From Clostridium sp. UBA6758 (lineage in GTDB: Bacteria; Bacillota; Clostridia; Clostridiales; Clostridiaceae), in contig DKGY01000073.1 in the NCBI GenBank assembly GCA_002453475.1, positions 1-8,514 on the forward strand: a stretch of 8,514 nt of DNA. The letters are read 5' to 3'. The translations under genes were made by a program, and so were the position numbers. Below, piece by piece: positions 1 through 4,743 of the stretch (within the stretch, counting starts at the first letter, position 1; each line of letters begins with the position of its first letter). The notes under the pieces were generated by a model. The model did not search any database and had not been told where the DNA came from. It saw only the letters and a list, made by a program, of their open reading frames with translations.

Positions 1-245
1 AAAAGCTATTAAATGAGAAAATAATATTTTCTAATACGTCGCCAACGGTTCCATTACCAATGACCTTTGGTGGATTACTTTCTAGGTGGCTAAAAATTGA
101 TTTTCTAGGAGTACCCTTGCTTGTAAAGGGAGCAAAACAATCATACAAGGATGTTATAAAACTTGTAAATAACACAAAGAAGGCATCAAAGGAAGATAAG
201 TCAGAGGTTATTATTTTAGATAATAAGGAATTTAAGAAAAAATGA
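1..245 (+). CDS. C-terminal end of an unidentified protein (5' truncated)
   Basis: The frame is open from the left edge of the window (first full codon at position 3) to a TGA at 243-245, so this is the last 80 codons of a gene that begins outside. The visible tail has a hydrophobic, proline-containing stretch (SPTVPLPMTFGGLLSRWL), a second one (DFLGVPLLVKG), and a lysine-rich, probably solvent-exposed end (KEFKKK). An internal ATG at 60 has no ribosome binding site and is not a start. I do not recognise the family. The GG-LL-RWLKIDFLG pattern could belong to an enzyme with a membrane-proximal C-terminus, but this is a guess. No convincing terminator follows the stop; the next transcription signal is the promoter at 281. 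Confidence 0.75.
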   Translation, partial: KLLNEKIIFSNTSPTVPLPMTFGGLLSRWLKIDFLGVPLLVKGAKQSYKDVIKLVNNTKKASKEDKSEVIILDNKEFKKK

Positions 246-280
246 TTTTTAATTGTTAATAAAATTTTTTCAAATATTTC

Positions 281-309
281 TTGACAATAATAGGGTTAAA
301 TCGTATACT
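281..309 (+). promoter_or_regulatory. Strong vegetative (sigma-A type) promoter
   Basis: A perfect TTGACA -35 box (281-286) is separated by exactly 17 bp from TATACT (304-309), one base from the TATAAT consensus. Transcription would start near 316. This is the best promoter in the window. A ribosome binding site (AAAAGGAGA, 332-340) follows, yet no intact gene does. Confidence 0.85.
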
Positions 310-349
310 TAAGCAAAATTATAAATATACCAAAAGGAGATTTAAGAAG

Positions 350-373
350 ATGTACACAACAGTTCTTAACTAA
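350..373 (+). CDS. Possible 7-codon leader peptide or 5' stub of a lost gene
   Basis: ATG at 350 follows AAAAGGAGA (332-340) with about 10 nt spacing and reads MYTTVLN before TAA at 371-373. It lies just downstream of the consensus promoter at 281-309, so it has full initiation signals. There are two readings. It may be a short regulatory leader peptide, as found ahead of inducible resistance genes in Firmicutes, although here no intact gene follows. Or it may be the 5' stub of a gene whose next codons are shifted: one base to the right, the frame stays open from 351 to 479. I cannot decide between them. Confidence 0.3.
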   Translation: MYTTVLN

Positions 374-871
374 ACTATTAAAATTAAATAGTTTAAAGTG
401 CTTTGAAAGTTCTACAATAGAGCTTTATTTATTATGCATTTTAAGAATAATATCTTCTATTAAACTCTTTTATAAAGAATAATTTTAAATACACATATAA
501 TATTATATATGCTTATTTTTATTAAGCTAAAATATGGATAAATGTATGTTTTGTATTAAGTTTAATTTAAATATAATAAAAGATCTTTATATAAATAGAA
601 TCCTCATAGACGATATTGTTTGGAATCTGTTAAATTATATTAAGACAAAAGGCTGATTGGCATAAATGTATAATAAAGTAGGAATCTAAATAAAAATTGT
701 TAAATTAATAAAATATATAGCTATCGTTATTTTTGTTCTATACTTGATATGACGCTTCATGGAATAACTTCGGATATTAACCTCTTTCCGAAAATTGTAA
801 ACTTCAGTTTTCTTGTTAAAACTATTGGAGATATTAAAAGTATATAGGGTGAAATTTAGGATAATTAAGAG
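374..871. other. About 500 bp without an intact gene, probably decayed coding sequence or non-coding RNA
   Basis: No ORF of convincing length or start signal occurs on either strand. On the plus strand, one frame gives open pieces at 351-479, 534-653 (40 codons from an ATG without a ribosome binding site) and 690-749 (a hydrophobic stretch IAIVIFVLYLI). They are separated by stops at 480, 486, 498, 528, 654, 663 and 687, and a shifted frame is open at 740-844. The pieces look protein-like, but in such AT-rich DNA the minus strand gives equally plausible pieces, so neither strand nor family can be assigned. One modest hairpin is visible (TTCGGA 769-774 with TCCGAA 787-792). The stretch lies between a strong promoter and a strong terminator. 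Confidence 0.5.
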
Positions 872-915
872 TGAACCATATCACAAATAAATGATATGGT
901 TCATTATTTTTATTT
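872..915 (+). terminator. Intrinsic terminator, probably shared by both strands
   Basis: A perfect 12-bp inverted repeat (TGAACCATATCA 872-883, TGATATGGTTCA 892-903) encloses an 8-nt loop and is followed on the plus strand by TTATTTTTATTT (904-915). The better T-tract is on the plus strand, so it would end transcription from the 281-309 promoter. It also begins about 15 nt beyond the stop codon of the leftward gene at 918-2300, so it may serve that gene as well, although the minus-strand tail (CTCTTAATTAT) is less U-rich. Confidence 0.8.
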
Positions 916-917
916 CA

Positions 918-2300
918 TTAAATAATGATTTTAGAAGATTTTCGATTTTTATCAATATCTTTTTTTAGTTGCCATAAAAAATAGTAATCATGTTCCTTTA
1001 AGGTATCTTTTCCAGGAGCCTTACTGAAAATTTGGTGAGCTATACTTATTGCAGCACCAGTACCAATGCCAACAGACTTCAAGATATCTGTCGTATGAGT
1101 AGGTACTATTCCAGTATATATACCAGCTGAAATAACAGTTCCAACAATAGCAATTTCATAAAAAGTTTTTTTATAAAATCCATTTCTTATATTTTTTAAC
1201 TTCATATCTAGTTCTGAAAATGCTGGAAATAGTATATCATCATATATATCACATAACTCTAATTGTGAGTTTGTTTTATGTTGTTCTGAAATAGATTTAT
1301 TTAAAGCAATTCTATATTTATTAAATGATTCGCCTTCAACTTCTCTTAATTGCAAAGCCTTTTCAATAGTAATATCTGTTACAAACGGCATATCATATTG
1401 AGGAAGTACGTTATAACAATCTAATCCGTAATTATGCTTGCTTTTTTGATTTGCTAAATTCATAAACATACTATCTGAAATTTTATTAGTAATCAATTTT
1501 GCATTATTATTTTTACAATAATGAGCAGAATAAGAAGCGGAGATGAATTCTTTTTTTGTAATGTTTTCAATGAAATCATTAATTAAGTCTGTATTTGTAA
1601 TTAATGAACCAGTTTCGAAACAAAAATTAGATAAATTAAATTTTTTTGGTGATATTGGAAATAGTGGAGTGTGTTCAGGAAAAACTTCATCCATATTCTC
1701 AACTTCAAAATATAGTAAATCATTATTCTTGTTGTAAGAATGAACATATAATTTCGCCTTATTTAAGAATAATTGCTTTATAGGGTCAATATTTATAGAA
1801 TTTTCTTGTCCTAATATTTCCTTATTAAAACAATCTTTACAGTATGCCAATGTAGGGGGAGTTATATGAACAATACCTGCTTCAATTAATTTAGCATACG
1901 AATTTAAGATTAGTATATCGGATTCTAAATTATGGAGAAACCTACCAAGAACTTCTTTGTTTTTAGTAATTTTATTTATATTTAAATGCTGATGGGAATT
2001 TGTAATGAGATTAAGCTGAATGTATACATCTTCAGCATAAAGACTAGAAAATATTGCGAATTTATTAGCTCTCTTTATTCTACAATCTAATGAAGCACAT
2101 CCTGTAGAGCCAGAAAGTTCGGAAGTAGGAACAAAAGTAAATGGATTATATTTTTTCACTACATAGTCTTCTTTAATAAGTTTTCTAAGGTGTTCGATTA
2201 ATATAAGTAATTCTTCAGGTGAAGTATTCCAAATATAATTTTTTATACGATCTTTATTGTCTAAATTGATTTCTTTTAAATATTCTACTATTTTACTCAT
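918..2300 (-). CDS. Hypothetical protein, 460 residues, with C-terminal hydrophobic hairpin
   Basis: I do not recognise this protein. The start is ATG at 2300 (MSKIVEYLKE): an upstream TTG at 2312 is in frame, but its following bases GGAGGAT are the ribosome binding site itself. Two cysteine pairs stand out, CASLDC near residues 68-73 and CKDC near 154-157; they are too far apart to call a zinc finger. A helical motif LREVEGESFNKYR at about 318-330 resembles the 'R-x3-E-x2-F-x2-R' patterns seen in several uncharacterised accessory-island proteins (from memory, weak). Two hydrophobic segments at about 382-400 and 406-425, split by a PTHTTD turn, could form a membrane hairpin; the last 20 residues are lysine-rich. 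No signal peptide is seen. It is monocistronic, ends at the shared terminator, and lies head-to-head with a decayed serine recombinase, so it is probably mobile-element cargo. A defence or toxin-like role is possible but unproven. Confidence 0.85.
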   Translation of the reverse strand: MSKIVEYLKEINLDNKDRIKNYIWNTSPEELLILIEHLRKLIKEDYVVKKYNPFTFVPTSELSGSTGCASLDCRIKRANKFAIFSSLYAEDVYIQLNLITNSHQHLNINKITKNKEVLGRFLHNLESDILILNSYAKLIEAGIVHITPPTLAYCKDCFNKEILGQENSINIDPIKQLFLNKAKLYVHSYNKNNDLLYFEVENMDEVFPEHTPLFPISPKKFNLSNFCFETGSLITNTDLINDFIENITKKEFISASYSAHYCKNNNAKLITNKISDSMFMNLANQKSKHNYGLDCYNVLPQYDMPFVTDITIEKALQLREVEGESFNKYRIALNKSISEQHKTNSQLELCDIYDDILFPAFSELDMKLKNIRNGFYKKTFYEIAIVGTVISAGIYTGIVPTHTTDILKSVGIGTGAAISIAHQIFSKAPGKDTLKEHDYYFLWQLKKDIDKNRKSSKIII

Positions 2301-2305
2301 ATTAT

Positions 2306-2310
2306 CCTCC
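2306..2310 (-). promoter_or_regulatory. Ribosome binding site deciding the start of the 460-residue gene
   Basis: On the minus strand GGAGG (plus-strand CCTCC 2306-2310) lies 5 nt before ATG at 2300. It overlaps the codons that an upstream TTG start at 2312 would use, so the TTG start is ruled out on sequence grounds. Confidence 0.85.
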
Positions 2311-2330
2311 AAAATATTTTTATAAGGTAT

Positions 2331-2346
2331 ATTTTATCATATTATA
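2331..2346 (-). promoter_or_regulatory. Candidate -10 boxes for the 460-residue gene
   Basis: On the minus strand a perfect TATAAT (plus 2341-2346) and an extended -10, TGATAAAAT (plus 2331-2339), lie 20-35 nt upstream of the ribosome binding site. Neither has a convincing -35 box; 17 bp upstream of TATAAT there is only a T-run. Which one is used cannot be told. Confidence 0.4.
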
Positions 2347-2354
2347 TACTAAAA

Positions 2355-2479
2355 TATGGTTTTAAAAAAGAATTGAGTAATATGCTTGTCGTAATTGGAA
2401 GAGCAAAGGTACAGCAGTATGTCACTCTAATTCAATAAGAGTAGATAGTGCCAATGGGTATGTTTTTAAAAGAATTGAG
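2355..2479 (+). repeat. Imperfect short direct repeat flanking the recombinase zinc-ribbon remnant
   Basis: A 23-bp stretch at 2355-2377 and a 21-bp stretch at 2459-2479 are nearly the same: both run TATG, T-run, A-run, GAATTGAG, and differ by one substitution and two single-base gaps. They are 104 bp apart. The right copy lies within the recombinase remnant, encoding YVFKRIE. The left copy lies just outside it, next to the promoter of the leftward gene, so the left copy may be a displaced duplicate made when the remnant was rearranged. Confidence 0.5.
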
Positions 2480-3030
2480 AGTTATTAACTAATGATAGAG
2501 TGGTTAAAGATATAATCAAAAACTTAAATACTGTAAGAAAAAATGTAGTAGAACCAAAATGAAAGAAATTAGACTCAATAGAAAAAGAACTATTAAAGTT
2601 AAAATCAAAGAAAACTAAGATATTAGAGGCTTATGAAGATTAATTGATTACTAAAGAGAAACTTGTTGAAAGAAAAAATATGTTAGATGAGAAAATCAAT
2701 TCGATAGAGGTTTTAAAGATAGATCTAATTAGTTTTACTACTAATGAGGAACAATTAGAAATATCTTATGCAGTAGTTAAAGAGATTTTACAAGGCTTTG
2801 GAAGGATAAAGCTTAACTGCAAAAGTAGAGAAAAATAAAAGACATTATTGAATATGTTAATTTTAGAGATAACAATAAGTAAGGATAGAACTATAGATTC
2901 AATTAGTTTAAAGATAAATGATAATTTAATAGAATATTTAATTAGTGAAGAGGTACCTATTAGAGGTGCTTCTTCTTTTCTTATGAAAAAATTTGAATTT
3001 GGGAGAATGAAATTAAACATAGCAGTTTAG
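2381..3030 (+). pseudogene. Decayed large serine recombinase, 3' remnant
   Basis: The frame at 2381 reads YACRNWKSKGTAVCHSNSIR and continues VDSANGYVFKRIE, which matches the recombinase zinc-ribbon region of large serine recombinases (pattern Y-x-C ... KG-x-x-x-C-x-x-x-x-x-R). A frameshift near 2478-2482 (a GAGAG that could be a 2-bp gain) moves the reading to a second frame, which is then the right one to the end. Stops interrupt it at 2560 (TGA), 2641 (TAA) and 2836 (TAA) before the final TAG at 3028. The middle (about 2563-2750) codes for the Lys/Glu-rich coiled coil typical of this family, and the end has the usual beta-rich tail (ILEITISKDRTIDSISLKIN). The catalytic resolvase domain and the N-terminal 300 or so residues are missing. 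Such enzymes integrate or excise phages and transposons, so this marks a dead mobile element. The family is clear; the exact subfamily (phage integrase or TnpX-like) is not. Confidence 0.85.
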
Positions 3031-3058
3031 AAAAACCTCACTTAAAATTGTTACGGAG

Positions 3059-3083
3059 AACCGTACCATAAATAAGTGCGGTT
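3059..3083 (+). other. Hairpin after the recombinase remnant
   Basis: AACCGTAC (3059-3066) pairs with GTGCGGTT (3076-3083), 8 bp with one G-U pair and a 9-nt loop. No T-tract follows, so it is not a good terminator. It sits about 30 bp past the recombinase stop and could be a weak terminator, part of an old element end, or part of the regulatory region of the next gene. Confidence 0.4.
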
Positions 3084-3100
3084 TATAGCTTTATGTATCG

Positions 3101-3181
3101 ATATGACTTCGCTAAGGATGTTTTTATAAGTGAAAATTCCTGTATCATAAGTAACAACATATTTTCAAAATATGTTAAAAT
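3101..3181 (+). repeat. Duplicated upstream/promoter element, copy A
   Basis: This 81-bp stretch aligns with 7226-7303 at about 80% identity by eye with three single-base gaps. Shared blocks include CTAAGG, TGTTTTT, TGAAAAT, TAAGTAA and CAAAATATG, ending in a -10-like box. Weaker similarity continues for about 40 bp and reappears in the ribosome binding region (GGAGGATTTTTATTATG here, GAGGAGATTTTTAATTATG in the other copy). The genes that follow the two copies are unrelated (a hydrolase and an acetyltransferase), so it is the upstream region that is shared. It may be a promoter with a common regulator site, a structured RNA element, or a small dispersed repeat. Confidence 0.7.
3156..3181 (+). 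promoter_or_regulatory. Extended -10 promoter overlapped by a perfect palindrome (candidate operator)
   Basis: AACATATTTT (3156-3165) and AAAATATGTT (3167-3176) are exact inverted repeats around a single central C. The right arm runs into TGT-TAAAAT (3173-3181), an extended -10 box aligned with TGC-TATAAT in the second copy of the element. No good -35 box lies 16-18 bp upstream. A repressor bound to the palindrome would cover the -10. This would be the promoter for the leader ORF and hydrolase. Confidence 0.5.
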
Positions 3182-3272
3182 AAAATTAGGAAAAAATCTG
3201 AGTAATAGACGAATAGGAATTTGCAGTTAACATGATTTATATAGAATTAACTGAGAAAGGAGGATTTTTATT

Positions 3273-3323
3273 ATGAAAAACAAGAAAAATAAAGAATTTT
3301 TATGGAGGGGTCTCCCTCTATAA
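3273..3323 (+). CDS. 16-codon leader ORF upstream of the hydrolase
   Basis: ATG at 3273 has the stronger of the two ribosome binding sites here (AAAGGAGG 3256-3263, 9 nt spacing) and codes for MKNKKNKEFLWRGLPL before TAA at 3321-3323. The stop is 5 nt before the GGAGG of the hydrolase gene, and the last codons form one arm and the loop of a hairpin (3301-3322). A ribosome finishing this peptide would open the hairpin next to the hydrolase start, so translational coupling or attenuation is plausible. Alternatively it is the stub of the gene originally served by this promoter. It resembles no leader peptide that I know. Confidence 0.45.
   Translation: MKNKKNKEFLWRGLPL
3301..3322 (+). promoter_or_regulatory. 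Hairpin between leader ORF and hydrolase ribosome binding site
   Basis: TATGGAGGG (3301-3309) pairs with CCCTCTATA (3314-3322), 9 bp with one G-U pair, closing a GTCT tetraloop. It ends 6 nt before GGAGG (3329-3333). The left arm holds its own GGAGG copy, so the stem hides a decoy ribosome binding site. No T-tract follows, so it is not a terminator. Confidence 0.55.
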
Positions 3324-3337
3324 ATTATGGAGGAAAT

Positions 3338-4042
3338 ATGTTTAAAGATAAATTTAAAATTACTAATATTCCTACAGTTTTGTGGGGAGAAAAGAGTGAA
3401 AAACTTTTTATTGCAGTACATGGAAATATGTCAAACAAGGAAGATGTTATAATTCAAATTTTAGCTGAAGAAGCAATTAAAAAGGATTATCAAGTATTAA
3501 GCTTTGATTTACCGGAGCATGGTGAAAGAAAAAGTGAGGGTATTAATTGCAAAGTACAGTTATGCGTTAATGATTTATCTATAATTATGAATTATGCAAA
3601 AGAACGTTGGAATGAAATAAGTTTGTTTGCATGCAGTATGGGAGCTTATTTTAGCCTTTTAGCGTATCAAAACGATGAATTAAGAAAGGCATTATTTTTA
3701 TCACCAGTAGTTAATATGGAAAGAATCATTGAAAATATGATGCTATGGTTTAATGTGACACCAGAGCGTTTGCAAAAGGAAATGACAATAGAGACACCCA
3801 TTGGTCAAAAGTTGTATTGGGATTATTTCTGTTATGTAAAGCAACATCCTATTAATACATGGAATACATATACAGATATTGTGTATGGAGCTAAAGATGA
3901 ATTGTGTGAATTTGAAATTATTAATGATTTTGTTGAAAAATACTGCTGTGGATTAGAAATCATGGATAAAGGAGAACATTACTTTCATACGGAAGAACAG
4001 TTGAATGTATTCAAGCATTGGTTACAAAAGCATATGGATTAA
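3338..4042 (+). CDS. Alpha/beta hydrolase, 234 residues
   Basis: This is a soluble alpha/beta-fold hydrolase, probably an esterase or thioesterase of unknown substrate. The sequence shows an oxyanion-hole motif LFIAVHGN (23-30), a strand VLSFDLPEHGE (53-63), the nucleophile elbow CSMGA with Ser100 (a cysteine replaces the first Gly of GxSxG), Asp187 in VYGAKDEL as the likely acid, and His214 or His217 in GEHYFHTEEQ as the likely base. The length fits small single-domain members and there is no signal peptide. ATG at 3338 is chosen because GGAGG (3329-3333) lies 4 nt before it; an in-frame ATG at 3302 has no ribosome binding site and lies in a hairpin. The gene follows the leader ORF and is closed by a strong terminator, so it is its own transcription unit. 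The family is secure; the substrate is not. Confidence 0.88.
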   Translation: MFKDKFKITNIPTVLWGEKSEKLFIAVHGNMSNKEDVIIQILAEEAIKKDYQVLSFDLPEHGERKSEGINCKVQLCVNDLSIIMNYAKERWNEISLFACSMGAYFSLLAYQNDELRKALFLSPVVNMERIIENMMLWFNVTPERLQKEMTIETPIGQKLYWDYFCYVKQHPINTWNTYTDIVYGAKDELCEFEIINDFVEKYCCGLEIMDKGEHYFHTEEQLNVFKHWLQKHMD

Positions 4043-4135
4043 CAAATTAAAATTTATATTGTTGAGATTAAAAATTTTAAATAGAAAAAATTATTTAAGT
4101 TTATTTTTTATAAAGATTTAATATAGTATATATAA

Positions 4136-4176
4136 AAAATACTTCCCAGATTGATTTTCAAACTGGGAAGTATTTT
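4136..4176 (+). terminator. Strong intrinsic terminator after the hydrolase
   Basis: AAAATACTTCCCAG (4136-4149) and CTGGGAAGTATTTT (4163-4176) form a 14-bp stem. The loop has an inner TTGA/TCAA pairing, so the hairpin is nearly continuous. It is followed by CTAATTTTATATT, and the A-run on the left side could make it work in both directions. It separates the hydrolase unit from the gene pair that follows. Confidence 0.9.
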
Positions 4177-4261
4177 CTAATTTTATATTACCACAAAATT
4201 ACTAAAATTTCAAGTCTTGTATTGGGTTAGACTTAGGAGTACTGTGTATCTAGAGGTGATT

Positions 4262-4735
4262 ATGGTGGATAAAAATATGACTTTAGCATTTCAAGATTTC
4301 CAGAAAAAACAAGCTGCAATTGAGTTAAAGGCGTGTAATGAAATAACAATAAAATATGGGTTAGCTTTATGTGATGTAGAAATTAATGAGCTGGTGGAGA
4401 ATCGTTTTAAGTCATTAAAAGATACAGGAAGAATTGAGTTTTCTGAAGGAATTTTAAAAAAGATAGTGGAAGTTTTTTGTGATTCCCCTTATATAATGCA
4501 ACAGAATTATAAAGAGACATTAATGGAGATTCAAGAGTCTTTCTATTTTTTTAAAAATGAAGCCATGGATCAGATATCTGATGATGAACTTATTGAGTTT
4601 ATGAAAAGACATTTTGATGGAAAATGTCAAGGTTCTTTGGAGTATTTAAGAGGAACTACTTTAGAAGAGCTTTGTAGAAATACAAGATACGGATATGAAG
4701 TGGATGATACAGATATGTACGGACATGAATTTTAG
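4262..4735 (+). CDS. Conserved protein of unknown function, DUF6323-like, 157 residues
   Basis: It begins at ATG 4262, just after AGAGGTGAT (4252-4260), a near-perfect anti-16S site; a frame extension to 4217 has no such site. The protein is acidic, mostly helical by composition, without signal peptide or membrane segment. Recognisable stretches are KYGLALCDVEINEL (31-44), SEGILKKIVEVFCDSPYI (61-78), SDDELIEFMKRHFDG (106-120) and LRGTTLEELCRN (129-140). From memory this matches the clostridial family DUF6323, usually found directly upstream of a DUF6179 gene, as here. The stop TAG (4733-4735) lies inside the ribosome binding site of the next gene, so the two are translated together and probably act together. 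No function is known to me. No clear promoter is visible in the 85 bp after the terminator. The gene is certain; the family name is moderately sure. Confidence 0.8.
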   Translation: MVDKNMTLAFQDFQKKQAAIELKACNEITIKYGLALCDVEINELVENRFKSLKDTGRIEFSEGILKKIVEVFCDSPYIMQQNYKETLMEIQESFYFFKNEAMDQISDDELIEFMKRHFDGKCQGSLEYLRGTTLEELCRNTRYGYEVDDTDMYGHEF

Positions 4736-4743
4736 GAGGTATT

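Noticed and set aside
741..790. Link between GATATGAC at 746 and the same 8-mer at 3100 in element A
   Set aside because: Only eight bases agree and the flanks do not align; expected by chance in DNA of this composition.
374..871. Assignment of the decayed interval to a specific membrane protein family
   Set aside because: Both strands give hydrophobic, protein-like pieces in AT-rich DNA; no family signature is visible on either.
1543..1737. Open frame on the plus strand, 64 codons
   Set aside because: It lies wholly inside the leftward 460-residue gene in the opposite strand, has no ribosome binding site and no protein character.
2298..2312. TTG start at 2312 for the 460-residue gene
   Set aside because: The four extra codons are the ribosome binding site itself (TTGGAGGATAAT); ATG at 2300 is the natural start.
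2766..3020. Open frame on the minus strand, 84 codons
   Set aside because: It is the antisense shadow of the recombinase remnant; the plus-strand reading matches a known family across several stops.
3227..3421. Open frame on the minus strand opposite the leader ORF and hydrolase start
   Set aside because: No start signals, and it would run across the promoter side of a clearly coding plus-strand gene.
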